A DNA stretch of 64,000 bases from Mucilaginibacter ginkgonis (GCF_009754905.2 NZ_CP066775.1:1798001-1862000); one strand, 5' to 3'. Positions 42,917 to 54,108 are shown, counted from the first letter of the stretch. The notes: generated from the sequence alone by a model not told the origin. Translations and numbers: made by a program.

Positions 42917-45900
42917 TTATTTAAGCGTAAAGTTCACACCAAATGAGAATTGACGTGGACGTGGGTAATTTTGTCTTCTGTCTATACCGGCGTAGATACC
43001 AGAAGTAAATACTTCGGGATCAAGACCTTTATACGGTGTAAACGTGTAGATATTGTTACCTGCAACATATACGTGGATTCTGCTGATATAGTTGTTTGGA
43101 GCAATGCCAAAAGTATAACCAAGGTTAGCACTTTGTACTTTTAAGAATGAAGTGCTCTGCAACCAGAAAGTAGATGGCTGTGCAGGGCTGGTGATGTTAT
43201 ATTTAGCTGCGTCTTTCAAGATACCGTATACGCCTACTTTATCCAAGTCGGTATAGTCCATGTAAGTTTCGTTAAACGCTTTGCTACCGTACTGGCCACG
43301 TAAAAAGATGTTCAGATCCCAGTTTTTGTAAGTAAAGCTGTTGTTGATGCTATAAGTAAATTTAGGATCAGTTGTGTAGAACTTACGGTCTTGCGTGCTG
43401 CCATCATCAGCGTAATTTAAAGTACTTAGGTCTGTAACCGCAGTGCGAGTGCCATTGGCTCCATATTTCCAGAATAATTGGCGGCCTTGAGCATCCTGAC
43501 CAGCATATTCAGGTAACAATAAAGTACCAATAGGCATACCAACTTTCAGGTAACCAATTTGTGAAACCTGACCGCTGATACCTAAACCACCTGTGCCTCC
43601 GTTAGTGTAGGTTTGCGTTACGTTAAAATTTGTACCGTTAAGACTACCGGATAGGTTAGTGATCTTGTTACGTACTAAACCAAAGTTTACAGCAGCGTTC
43701 CAGGTAAAGTCTTTGCGGGCAATGATCTTACCATTTACGTTAAACTCAAAACCTCTGTTGTCTAATGAACCAATGTTAGCAAGGATATTATTTACGAAGA
43801 ACTGGCTACCCGTAGGTACTGTATAGTTAAATAACAGGTGGTCGGTCTTTCTGTCGAACACCTCGATGCTACCGTTTAAGCGGCCGTTAAATAAGCTGAA
43901 ATCTGCGCCGAAGTTAGTTGTAGATACAACTTCCCAACGTAAATCGGCGTTAGCGTTCTGAACAGCGAAGTTGCGGCTCAAGAACTGGCCAGAAGTACCA
44001 TCATAATATAATGTACCGGTTGAACCGAACAAGAATTGTGAGTTGTAAGGGCTGATGGCATCCTGGTTACCTACCTGGCCATAACCGGCACGTAGTTTCA
44101 ATGAAGTTAACCAACGGGTGTCTTTCAAGAACTCTTCGCTGCCGATGTTCCATGCAACACTACCAGAAGGGAATACCTGGCCCTGGTTGTTGATACCCAA
44201 TTTATTTGAGTGATCGTAACGGGCGTTACCTGTGATGTAGTATTTATCGTTGTAGTTATACTCGATACGACCGAAGATCGAATTTAAGATATAACCGTTA
44301 TCGTAAGATGCGATGTCTTTGTTAGTGATCGCGTTTGCTGCACCAATGTTTTCGTTGGGTAAGTTGATGTTTGCAAAATCGTGAGCACCAACACGTAAAC
44401 CCTGGTAGTTAGTTTGGTAACGCTCGGCACCTGCTGTAACATTTAACCTGCTTTTGCCAAAAACACCTTTGTAATTAGCGTAACCGCCAAAAGTTGATGT
44501 AGTTGCCATGGTTGACTGGCGATCGATATCACCTGTGCTGGTCAATTGTGGGGTATAGCCAAATTGATCTGCAATTGGTTTAACCAACGGACCCGGAGGA
44601 TAGTAGATATAACCGTAACCGTTATCTCTTGTTGCGTTTGCAAACGGGCTCAGGGTAATTTCTTTGGTTAAGTTATAGTCTAAACGTAGGTTACCATTGA
44701 TACGGCTGATGGTGTTTCTGTTTTGCGTATAGAACAACAGTGGAAGCGGGTTAGCTTCTTGAGTGTTGCTGATAGACTGATAATTGTTAGGATTAAGAGC
44801 AGGATCATTTGCAACACCGGCCAAATTGTAAGGGCTGATAACAGATGGTACAGACAGCGCGTTAAGGAACACGTTATTGTCGCCACCGTTTTGACCCGGA
44901 GTTTCAACAAACTTAGATTGTGTATGAGAACCAGAAATGTTCATGGTAATCAATAACTTATCATTTAAAGCCTTTTGGTCCAAGTTTAAACGTGCGTTTA
45001 AGTCTTTACGATAGTTGTAAGCAATACCTTGTTGATCTATATAGCTGATAGATCCACGATAATGGCCTTTTTCTGAACCACCTGAGATTGCAACGTTCTC
45101 GTTATGAGTAAATGCGGTGCGGGTAATTAACTTAAACCAATTGGTATTAGCTCCCTGGTCGCTTGTTGTAGTAGTACCTGTAGGCATAGCAGTACCTTTA
45201 ACTTGCTGGTACAATTGCAGGTACAAGTTACGGTCTGCAAACTCAGGCAATTTTAAAGGAGATTCAGTAGCTACGTAAGAGTTTACATCTACCTGAGCTT
45301 TACCTGCTTTACCGGTTTTAGTGGTAATTAAGATAACACCGCCTGCAGCACGTGAACCGTAAATAGCAGCAGCAGATGCATCTTTCAATACGTCAAAAGA
45401 CTCGATATCATTAGGAGATACAGAACGGATGTCTGCACCCTCGATACCGTCAATTACGTATAACGGATCGTTACCACCTGATAATGAAGCGGTACCACGG
45501 ATACGTACGGTTGGGTTTGAGTTAGGGTCTCCATCAAATGTAGTGATCACTACACCAGGCGCTTTACCTTGTAACTGTTGTAACGGGTTAGTAGTAACAC
45601 CTTGTACGAAATCGCCTGATGATACTTTAACAACAGCACCGGTAGCGTCTTTTTTACGTACAGTACCGAAACCAACCACCAACACCTCGTTAAGAGATGT
45701 ATTTGTTGATTCCATAGATACGTTAACTACGTCGCCGGTTACGGCTACTTCTTTACGTGAGTAACCTAAATAAGTAAATACTAGCGTTGTAGTGTTTGAT
45801 GGAACTGAAATACGGAAATTACCGTTTACATCAGTTGCGCCACCAATAGAAGTGCCGCTTGCAACTATTGCAACGCCCGGCAGGGTCGAGCCGTCTTTGG

Positions 45901-46006
45901 CATCGGTAACTTTACCTGTAATTACTTTGTTCTGCGCCATTGCGGGGTGCAGGGCTAAACAAAATACAGCAAAGAAAAATAGTTTAAGTAAATTCTTTAA
46001 ATGCAT
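42917..46006 (-). CDS. susC: SusC/RagA-type TonB-dependent receptor
   Basis: 1029 residues. After a Sec signal ending HPAMAQ come the carboxypeptidase-regulatory-like domain (KVITGKVTDAKDGSTLPGVA), the TonB-box and plug region (SLNEVLVVGFGTVRKKDATG; DPLYVIDGIEGADIRSV; LKDASAAAIYGSRAAGGVIL) and a long beta-barrel ending in FSFGVNFTLK. It imports oligosaccharides across the outer membrane together with SusD. It is the first gene of the susC-susD-FG-GAP unit. A 532-base AT-rich region lies upstream, which is where control by the nearby SusR-like sensor would be expected. Confidence 0.96.
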   Translation of the reverse strand: MHLKNLLKLFFFAVFCLALHPAMAQNKVITGKVTDAKDGSTLPGVAIVASGTSIGGATDVNGNFRISVPSNTTTLVFTYLGYSRKEVAVTGDVVNVSMESTNTSLNEVLVVGFGTVRKKDATGAVVKVSSGDFVQGVTTNPLQQLQGKAPGVVITTFDGDPNSNPTVRIRGTASLSGGNDPLYVIDGIEGADIRSVSPNDIESFDVLKDASAAAIYGSRAAGGVILITTKTGKAGKAQVDVNSYVATESPLKLPEFADRNLYLQLYQQVKGTAMPTGTTTTSDQGANTNWFKLITRTAFTHNENVAISGGSEKGHYRGSISYIDQQGIAYNYRKDLNARLNLDQKALNDKLLITMNISGSHTQSKFVETPGQNGGDNNVFLNALSVPSVISPYNLAGVANDPALNPNNYQSISNTQEANPLPLLFYTQNRNTISRINGNLRLDYNLTKEITLSPFANATRDNGYGYIYYPPGPLVKPIADQFGYTPQLTSTGDIDRQSTMATTSTFGGYANYKGVFGKSRLNVTAGAERYQTNYQGLRVGAHDFANINLPNENIGAANAITNKDIASYDNGYILNSIFGRIEYNYNDKYYITGNARYDHSNKLGINNQGQVFPSGSVAWNIGSEEFLKDTRWLTSLKLRAGYGQVGNQDAISPYNSQFLFGSTGTLYYDGTSGQFLSRNFAVQNANADLRWEVVSTTNFGADFSLFNGRLNGSIEVFDRKTDHLLFNYTVPTGSQFFVNNILANIGSLDNRGFEFNVNGKIIARKDFTWNAAVNFGLVRNKITNLSGSLNGTNFNVTQTYTNGGTGGLGISGQVSQIGYLKVGMPIGTLLLPEYAGQDAQGRQLFWKYGANGTRTAVTDLSTLNYADDGSTQDRKFYTTDPKFTYSINNSFTYKNWDLNIFLRGQYGSKAFNETYMDYTDLDKVGVYGILKDAAKYNITSPAQPSTFWLQSTSFLKVQSANLGYTFGIAPNNYISRIHVYVAGNNIYTFTPYKGLDPEVFTSGIYAGIDRRQNYPRPRQFSFGVNFTLK

Positions 46007-46538
46007 AACATTTGGTTTAATAAGATAATTTGGTTAAAAACAGATTGTGCTTAAAACGGAACGCCGTTTAAACACTTTGGAAATGGGGTATTTGCGGCAT
46101 CCATTATCCAGAAAAGAATTGCCCTAAGTGCGAAGCGTAAAGTTTAATCATTTATATAATTTATTCGGTTTAAAACTAGCTATCCAAGCCTATTGAAACT
46201 TATAACGTACGCCGCAACTAGTGCATCGGCACGATACGTGTTTTTTCAAAAAGTTATTTAAGCTAAGCTGATATGGGGTTTCTCAGGCCCTTGGTTTTAT
46301 ACCAGCACGCGGTTAAATAATTGGATTACACAAAGTAAAAAATATAATAACTCAAAAACTATAAAGCCAACCCAAATTTAGAAAAATATAATGTTTATAA
46401 AATATAATGCACTATAAATCAAATACTTAAGTATTTAACACCTTGTAAAAATATAACGTTTTTTAACGCTTTTACAGGCTTTTAACACCTCTATAAGGGC
46501 TTTTTAAGAACGTTTTTGCGTGAGAAACCGAGAATTTG
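46007..46538. other. Long AT-rich region upstream of susC (probable control region)
   Basis: This 532-base stretch has no ORF. It contains four copies of AAAATATAA(T/C) at 46339, 46383, 46399 and 46448, a perfect 16-base palindrome (46421-46436), and a minus-strand TAAATTTG -7-like box at 46373-46380. The last, if used, would leave an mRNA leader of over 300 bases. The part nearest susC (46007-46330) shows nothing else I can name. Confidence 0.55.
46421..46436. promoter_or_regulatory. Perfect 16-base palindrome AAATACTTAAGTATTT
   Basis: The sequence is identical on both strands, lies within the susC upstream region, and is surrounded by copies of AAAATATAAT. It could be an operator for a dimeric regulator; function is inferred. 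Confidence 0.4.
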
Positions 46539-48164
46539 CTACGACTTAGTGTCAGCATCAACTGCTTTTACCGCCATAATCTTTTGGTCAAAGTGGTCGC
46601 CAGGTACTAATGCCTTAGCTTTTATCCGCATTTTATAAACGTAGATAGTGTTCACAGAATATTGCAGGATATCGGCAACCGCCTGGTTATCATTGATGCC
46701 CAAGCGCATTAGCGCGAAGATGCGCAGATCGGTATTCAATACTTCATGGTCCTTAGGCCAGATCTGGTCTTCGGGCTTAAAAAGTGTGTTAAATGCAGTG
46801 ATGAAATTTGGAAAGATTTTCAGGAATATTTGGTCGAAACTATGGAAAAGGTTTTCGCGCTCCTTTTTAATGTTGACCTCATTTATAGTCACCAATATTT
46901 CATCATATTTTTTAGTCGTCAATTTACGCTCTATACTGCGTTTTAGCTTTTCAAGTACTGAGATATAACCGGAAATGGTTGAAAAAAAGCTACCAATATA
47001 TTCTTCTTTAATACGGGTGTCTTCTGTAAGCCGGATGTTGATCTTCTCCAATTGAACGTTCTTGTCTTCAATGATCTTTTCTTTCACCTTCAACCTTTTC
47101 AATTGTATAAACACGATGAAAGAAATAAGCGCAATGATCACTGCAATTGTGGCAATAGATAAGATATACATCAAAAAACGCTTCTTTTCGTTTTCGATTA
47201 ATATCAACCGCTGCGCTGCGATAATAGGTAACGCCGCTCCGATTTTTAATGTTCTCAAGCGCGCTCCGTAGTATTGAGCATTTGCCATTGCCTCTTCAAT
47301 AAAGGTATAAGCACTAATGATGTCACCTTCTGATTGCAACTCCTCTCCCAGCCTGAATATCGCCAGCGTCTCCTTAGTAGATGAGCGTACGTCATTTATC
47401 GCACCAATGAGCAAAAGGCATATACGCTCGTCGCGTTTGCTATCGCCAACGTAAAATGAGCTTAAACCCGTTGCTGCCATGGCACGTTGATGAGCGGTCA
47501 AGGGAAAACTGTCTAACAACTTTTGATAGTAAATTGATGGTTCATTTGTTTGCCCTGTACGAATTTGCATTTCGCCAAGATTGGTGAATTGGTCATATGA
47601 ATTAGGCTTGGCAATGCGAATTGCAGAATCAAGGTACTTTTTAGAGTTTTCGTAATCACCGGGCGTGTATATATTATCGCTGTTATAGCTGGCCAGGTCT
47701 GCATACGCACGTGCATATAATGTGTAATATCGCTCCTTTAGTGTATCGTCTAGAAAGCGCGTGTTGATGCTACCGAAGCATTCAAATGTTTCTTTAAACA
47801 TCCCGGCAGATAACAAAATGAAACCTAATTTAAGTCTGGTAGCGTTAATCTTAGATGGATCGTTTAGCTTCTTAGCAAGATCGCGAAGTTTGACCGTATA
47901 AACGTATGCAGAATCGAACTTGTAAGATCTGTATTCGTCATATAGCGGTTCGCAAGCGCGGTATTGTCCTTCCAGATCTGACGCGGACAGGTTAATAAGT
48001 TTTTTGCGAAACTGCCCGATCCGGATTTCCTTCTGATGGTCATATTGCGCTTTTTTTGCAATCTCCGTTTTTAGTACGGCCATCAGACTGTCCGTCTTTT
48101 TTGAGCAATAACCATTGCCGAAAAAATACATCAAAACGAGAGTCAAGATTCCGAACCTGATCAT
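46539..48164 (-). CDS. SusR-like membrane-bound transcriptional regulator (DUF6377)
   Basis: 541 residues from the ATG at 48164 (an ATG six codons upstream is less likely). It has an N-terminal signal segment (FGILTLVLMYFFGNGYCS) and a periplasmic helical TPR-like domain of about 300 residues. A membrane span (YILSIATIAVIIALISFIVFI) is followed by a coiled-coil and then a cytoplasmic C-terminal domain with RIFALMRLGINDNQAVADIL and VNTIYVYKMRIKAKA, a LuxR-like helix-turn-helix. This is the layout of Bacteroides SusR, which senses maltose and switches on the starch locus. It lies directly upstream of susC in the same direction. The family fits well, the ligand is inferred. Confidence 0.85.
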   Translation of the reverse strand: MIRFGILTLVLMYFFGNGYCSKKTDSLMAVLKTEIAKKAQYDHQKEIRIGQFRKKLINLSASDLEGQYRACEPLYDEYRSYKFDSAYVYTVKLRDLAKKLNDPSKINATRLKLGFILLSAGMFKETFECFGSINTRFLDDTLKERYYTLYARAYADLASYNSDNIYTPGDYENSKKYLDSAIRIAKPNSYDQFTNLGEMQIRTGQTNEPSIYYQKLLDSFPLTAHQRAMAATGLSSFYVGDSKRDERICLLLIGAINDVRSSTKETLAIFRLGEELQSEGDIISAYTFIEEAMANAQYYGARLRTLKIGAALPIIAAQRLILIENEKKRFLMYILSIATIAVIIALISFIVFIQLKRLKVKEKIIEDKNVQLEKINIRLTEDTRIKEEYIGSFFSTISGYISVLEKLKRSIERKLTTKKYDEILVTINEVNIKKERENLFHSFDQIFLKIFPNFITAFNTLFKPEDQIWPKDHEVLNTDLRIFALMRLGINDNQAVADILQYSVNTIYVYKMRIKAKALVPGDHFDQKIMAVKAVDADTKS

Positions 48165-48505
48165 ATCAATAGCGCATCGCAAAACGATAACTTCACACCA
48201 AACTTAACGTAAAGAAATAACGGCGTTTCTATTAATCGTTGTTGAAACGAATATCAATAATATTTTTACTCTTTTCAATCTTTTTGCGAAGGTTAAAAGT
48301 TATTTCTTTTGTCGCAACGAACATTATCTGCCTACGTTTATTAGCACACAAAACTTCACTATAACAAACTGGAATTTAACAGGTTAACTTTTATCTATTT
48401 TTAAATTAACAATTTGTTAATCAGCAATCTCAAATAAATGCGGTATCATTATACGTTCTTTGTCACGCAATTCAACCAGAGATAAATGCCCTGTAAAACC
48501 ATCGC
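48165..48505. other. Divergent intergenic region between the SusR-like gene and the phosphate transporter
   Basis: 341 bases with no convincing ORF. It contains a TAnnTTTG box for the SusR-like gene (48199-48206) and a 17-base palindrome ATTAACAA-T-TTGTTAAT (48405-48421) on the transporter side. The remaining sequence is AT-rich and shows nothing I can name. Confidence 0.5.
48199..48206 (-). promoter_or_regulatory. Candidate -7 box (TAAGTTTG) of the SusR-like gene
   Basis: The minus strand reads TAAGTTTG, a full match to TAnnTTTG, 34 bases upstream of the chosen ATG. No TTG is seen at the usual -33 distance. Confidence 0.45.
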
Positions 48506-49921
48506 ATGATTCCTATTCTTTCCGTTCACACGCTGCCATTCATTGGCGAAGTAGACCTTGCTACACCCATTTTCATCGTATTTATACTTTGCATAATAGC
48601 AACAGTTGGCTTTGAACTGGTAAATGGCTTCCATGATACCGCTAATGCTGTGGCCACAGTGATCTATACAAACGCCTTAAAACCTGTATATGCTATTCCG
48701 TGGTCTGGTATGTGGAACTTTTTGGGCGTAGCGTTGGGCGGCGTAGCCGTAGCTATGGGTATCTTAAACCTGGTACCGTTGGACCATTTAATGGTTTTAC
48801 CGGTAGAAGTCGGCGCGTATATGGTGTTATCTGTGCTGCTGTCATCAATCGCATGGAATATTGGTACGTGGTACTTAGGTATCCCCTGCTCAAGCTCGCA
48901 TACCATGATAGGTTCTATGATCGGCGCAGGGCTTGCCTTCAAAGCATACTATGGCGGGGCAGGCGTTAACTGGCATAAAGCAGAAGAGATTGGCCTATCA
49001 CTTATACTCTCCCCTATTGTGGGTTTTGGTTTATCTATCTTTTTGTTGTTCTTCCTGAAAAAGGCTTTTAGTAAAACGCGATTGTTCGATATCCCTAAAA
49101 ATGATCATGACAAACCCCCGATCTTGATACGCTTATTGCTAATCACCACTTGTATGCTGGTTAGCTTTTTTCATGGCAGTAATGACGGTCAGAAAGGTGT
49201 AGGTCTTTTTATGCTGATATTGATCGCATTTTTGCCCGGACATTATGCTGTTAACCATTCAATTTCGAATCAAAAGATTTCCCAAAACATTTACAATACC
49301 CGCCAGGTGATCAGTAGGATAAAGCCTGGCGATGCAGTAATGAAGGTCCGCATTACAGAGCTTGACAAAGCATTGGTGACAACCGATAGTTTAGCAAAAA
49401 ATCCCGCAGCTAAAAAGAATTACACCTTCCGCAAGCAGGTAGAAAAAATAGTGGCCGGTGTAAATGCCATCCTAAAAGATAAAAACATAAAACTGAGCGA
49501 TAACGACCATAAGACTTTAGAAGCCGAGTTAAAGCAAACAGACAAGCTTACACAGTTCGCTCCCGTTTGGGTTATCGCTATTATATCTACTGCTCTGGGC
49601 ATTGGTACAATGATCGGCTGGAAACGTATTGTTGTTACTATTGGCGAAAAGATTGGTAATGAGCATTTAAGTTATGCGCAAGGTGGTACTGCCGAGATAG
49701 TGGCTGCATCAACCATTGGTTTAAGCACAGGGCTTGGCCTTCCGGTAAGTACCACACATGTATTATCAAGTGGTATCGCTGGAGCTATGGTGGCTTCGGG
49801 CGGAACAAAAAACTTGAATAGCCGTACGCTCAGAAGCATCGCGTTAGCTTGGGTATTAACCTTGCCTGTGGCTATAGCGCTCGCATTTTTATTCTTTGCA
49901 CTTTTCCACCTGTTTATATAA
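48506..49921 (+). CDS. pit: Inorganic phosphate transporter (PiT family)
   Basis: 471 residues, about ten membrane spans. Both PiT repeats are visible: ELVNGFHDTANAVATVIYTN (near residue 37) and FFHGSNDGQKGVGLFMLIL (near residue 220), the GF/SHGxND-type signatures that form the phosphate site, with CSSSHTMIGSMIGAGLA and GLPVSTTHVLSSGIAGA following. A large cytoplasmic loop of about 90 charged residues lies between the halves (residues 250-345). It imports phosphate with a proton or cation. A universal stress protein gene begins 15 bases after its stop, so the two are probably one operon. Confidence 0.95.
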   Translation: MIPILSVHTLPFIGEVDLATPIFIVFILCIIATVGFELVNGFHDTANAVATVIYTNALKPVYAIPWSGMWNFLGVALGGVAVAMGILNLVPLDHLMVLPVEVGAYMVLSVLLSSIAWNIGTWYLGIPCSSSHTMIGSMIGAGLAFKAYYGGAGVNWHKAEEIGLSLILSPIVGFGLSIFLLFFLKKAFSKTRLFDIPKNDHDKPPILIRLLLITTCMLVSFFHGSNDGQKGVGLFMLILIAFLPGHYAVNHSISNQKISQNIYNTRQVISRIKPGDAVMKVRITELDKALVTTDSLAKNPAAKKNYTFRKQVEKIVAGVNAILKDKNIKLSDNDHKTLEAELKQTDKLTQFAPVWVIAIISTALGIGTMIGWKRIVVTIGEKIGNEHLSYAQGGTAEIVAASTIGLSTGLGLPVSTTHVLSSGIAGAMVASGGTKNLNSRTLRSIALAWVLTLPVAIALAFLFFALFHLFI

Positions 49922-49936
49922 TCGCTATATTGTAAG

Positions 49937-50758
49937 ATGAAAAAGTTATTGCTGGCAACAGATTTTTCGGCAAGCGCCTCTAATGCAATGAAGTATGCCT
50001 TATCAATGGCAAAAACGTTGAAACTGGAGGTTTGCGTTATGCATGCCATCAGCACTACAGAGGGGGTAAACAACAGCACTTATGCTGCGATATTTATAGA
50101 CGAATACCACAAAAATAAACGCGAAGCTTTAAAAGAATGGGCTGCCAAACACGCCGATAAGCCCAAGTTCAAAAACGTTAAGGTGACCACGCTTTGCGAA
50201 GTCGGTTCGCTTAAAAAAGTGATCAGCGATTATGTTAAACACCACATTGTTGAACTTGTAGTTTTAGGCGTTACCGGTTCCACTGGAATCACGGGTATTG
50301 TGGGCAGTAACGCGAGTATGGTGGTCTCTAAAATTAAAGTGCCAACGCTTATAGTTCCTTCTGAAAGCCAGTTTTCCAAAACCCCTGTTATTACTTTAGC
50401 GACAGATTTCGAAACACGCCTTTCTGCCGGCGACGTCAATGCCCTTAACGAAATGGTAAAAGCGTTTGAGTCTGATAAGATCCAGGTGGTTAACGTAACC
50501 GAAGAAGTGCCCGTTACTAAGAGAAATGCCGGCGAAAAAAGGTTGAAGGGGTTATTTAAACATGCCAAGCTCGATTTCAATTACATTAACAGTTCAAACA
50601 CCCTTAACGGTATTATGGACTTCATAGAAACCAATAAAACCGACATCATTTGCCTGGTAAGGCACCACCATAACATTCTTTACAGGTTGTTTACACGCAG
50701 CACCATTAACCAGGTGATGAACAAGTCTGTTAAAGCTATTCTGGTGTTGCATGAATAA
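49937..50758 (+). CDS. Universal stress protein with two tandem Usp domains
   Basis: 273 residues: a first Usp domain (KKLLLATDFSASASNAMKYA through LGVTGSTGITGIVGSNAS), which carries the ATP-binding G2xG9xG(S/T) pattern, and a second half (PVITLATDFETRLSAGDVNA to KAILVLHE) in which this pattern is not visible. That suggests one ATP-binding and one degenerate domain. It lies directly downstream of the phosphate transporter. Its function is a general stress or signalling role, not defined by sequence. Confidence 0.88.
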   Translation: MKKLLLATDFSASASNAMKYALSMAKTLKLEVCVMHAISTTEGVNNSTYAAIFIDEYHKNKREALKEWAAKHADKPKFKNVKVTTLCEVGSLKKVISDYVKHHIVELVVLGVTGSTGITGIVGSNASMVVSKIKVPTLIVPSESQFSKTPVITLATDFETRLSAGDVNALNEMVKAFESDKIQVVNVTEEVPVTKRNAGEKRLKGLFKHAKLDFNYINSSNTLNGIMDFIETNKTDIICLVRHHHNILYRLFTRSTINQVMNKSVKAILVLHE

Positions 50759-50763
50759 AACTT

Positions 50764-50856
50764 CACTCCTGCCCTCTCCAAAGAGCGGGAGTTTAAGGAT
50801 TTCTACCACTGCAATGTTTTAAAATCCTCTCCTTTAGAGGGGATTTAGGGGAGGCT
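50764..50856. repeat. Two CCCTCTCC-type hairpin repeats after the stress protein gene
   Basis: ACTCCTGCCCTCTCC, AAAG, AGCGGGAGT (50764-50792), and AAAATCCTCTCCTTTAGAGG to GATTTAGGGGAGGCT (50821-50856) use the same words as the thrS-leader repeat. They lie in the tail-to-tail gap before the guanine deaminase gene and may also terminate transcription. Confidence 0.65.
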
Positions 50857-50857
50857 A

Positions 50858-51337
50858 CTAATAGTGCGTTTTCTCTTCGTTAACTTCCCAAAGCTTAAAG
50901 GCCTTTAAGGCTTGGTCGCGCATAAGTTGTATAACCGGCAGTTTACGCTTGTCCATTGGCTTATCCAGTTCTTCGTATATAAAGGCATCATCAAAACCGA
51001 TATCTGCCGCATCCTTTTTTGTATTGGCGTAGTATATCTTATCTAGACGGGCCCAATAAATAGCACCTAAACACATAGGGCAAGGTTCGCAGCTGGTATA
51101 GATCACGCAGCCTTCCAAATTAAATGTATTTAGATTCTTACAAGCTAACCGTATAGTAGACACTTCGGCATGAGCCGTTGGGTCATTTGTAGGGACAACT
51201 GTATTGGCACTGGCGGCAACAACTTGCCCGTCCTTTACAATTACAGCGCCGAAAGGGCCGCCCAATTCTTCATTAACATTTTTGGCAGAAAGGTCGATCG
51301 CCATCTGCATAAATTTTTCGTGTTCACTGTTTTCCAT
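50858..51337 (-). CDS. guaD: Guanine deaminase (cytidine-deaminase fold)
   Basis: 159 residues from the ATG at 51337 (MENSEHEKFMQMAIDLSAKN). Zinc site: HAEV (His and catalytic Glu) and CEPCPMCLGAIYWAR. The C-terminal segment GFDDAFIYEELDKPMDKRKL is the feature by which Bacillus-type guanine deaminases differ from TadA and cytosine deaminases. It converts guanine to xanthine. A longer open frame up to 51427 would read through the upstream terminator and is rejected. Confidence 0.9.
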   Translation of the reverse strand: MENSEHEKFMQMAIDLSAKNVNEELGGPFGAVIVKDGQVVAASANTVVPTNDPTAHAEVSTIRLACKNLNTFNLEGCVIYTSCEPCPMCLGAIYWARLDKIYYANTKKDAADIGFDDAFIYEELDKPMDKRKLPVIQLMRDQALKAFKLWEVNEEKTHY

Positions 51338-51349
51338 CGTCACAAAATT

Positions 51350-51380
51350 AAAAAGCCCCGCACCAATTGGCCGGGGCTTA
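51350..51380 (-). terminator. Terminator between the OmpH-like gene and guaD
   Basis: Read on the minus strand, AAGCCCCGGCC, AATTGG, TGCGGGGCTTTTT forms a strong stem with a T run. It lies 19 bases after the OmpH-like stop and just before the guaD start, so it should separate the two. Confidence 0.8.
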
Positions 51381-51398
51381 CTATAATTAATTAATAAA

Positions 51399-51998
51399 TT
51401 ATTTTTTGTCTTTTGCGTAAGCGTCATTTAAGCCCTTAACCACTTCTTTAGTGATGTCAAGGCCGGGTGCACCGTATAACATGGTGGCATTGCCTTTTTG
51501 GTAGGTTAACACCATTTTATAGCCTTTTTCTTCGGCATATTTTTTAACGAAGTCAGAGATGCGCTCATACAGCTTTAGCTGTTCTGCAGCCTGATCGTTC
51601 TGAACTTGAGCACCAGCATTTTGCTGGTATTGCTGTAACTCCTGGTTTTTGCTCTGTAAATGTTTTTCTGTATTCTGGCGAACATCAGCAGCCATAGTTT
51701 GCGCATTTTTCTGATATTCTGCTACTTCGCGCTGGAATGCCTGACCGCGTGACTGGAGGTCGGCTTGTGCAGCTTTACCTTTAGACTCTAAACGGCTGGT
51801 CATGTCTTTAAAATAAGTGTATTGGTTCAACAGGGTATCCTGATTGATGTAAACGATCTCGCCTTTTGCGGCATCAGTACCTGTTGCAACTGTAACTGTT
51901 GCTTTCTCTGTAGGTTTGGTTTTGTTGCAAGCTGCAACCGTAACGGCAAGTAAAACACCCAATGAAAGTTTTACCACACCCGACGCTTGATTTTTCAT
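51399..51998 (-). CDS. OmpH/Skp-family lipoprotein
   Basis: 199 residues. The lipobox TVAAC (Cys24) makes it a lipoprotein, unlike soluble Skp. The Skp/OmpH pattern is visible: IVYINQDTLLNQYTYFKDM, a long Gln/Ala/Lys-rich helical region of about 80 residues (two coiled-coil tentacles), then ERISDFVKKYAEEKGYKMVLTY and DITKEVVKGLNDAYAK. Skp holds unfolded outer-membrane proteins in the periplasm; anchored versions are common in Bacteroidota. It is read alone, with a -7 box 27 bases upstream and a terminator after it. Confidence 0.9.
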   Translation of the reverse strand: MKNQASGVVKLSLGVLLAVTVAACNKTKPTEKATVTVATGTDAAKGEIVYINQDTLLNQYTYFKDMTSRLESKGKAAQADLQSRGQAFQREVAEYQKNAQTMAADVRQNTEKHLQSKNQELQQYQQNAGAQVQNDQAAEQLKLYERISDFVKKYAEEKGYKMVLTYQKGNATMLYGAPGLDITKEVVKGLNDAYAKDKK

Positions 51999-52024
51999 TT
52001 ATCTCTCTTAAAAATTTTCAGGCA

Positions 52025-52032
52025 CAAAGATA
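52025..52032 (-). promoter_or_regulatory. Candidate -7 box (TATCTTTG) of the OmpH-like gene
   Basis: The minus strand reads TATCTTTG, identical to the tRNA-Leu -7 box, 27 bases upstream of the ATG at 51998. No clear -33 TTG was found. Confidence 0.5.
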
Positions 52033-52119
52033 AAATTTCAATCTAATTATCCTAAAAATTAGTGGCTTATCCACATTGGCCATTTTCTCCACACCCGCGG
52101 CAATGCGCCTAAAATTTCG

Positions 52120-52127
52120 TATTTTTG
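52120..52127 (+). promoter_or_regulatory. Candidate -7 box (TATTTTTG) of gyrB
   Basis: TATTTTTG is a full match to TAnnTTTG and ends 22 bases before the gyrB ATG. The usual upstream TTG is not seen. Confidence 0.5.
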
Positions 52128-52146
52128 TTAGTTGTTTTATAAATAA

Positions 52147-54108
<1,962 letters not shown>

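Noticed and set aside
51338..51427. N-terminal extension of guanine deaminase
   Set aside because: It reads through the terminator hairpin and the end of the neighbouring gene.
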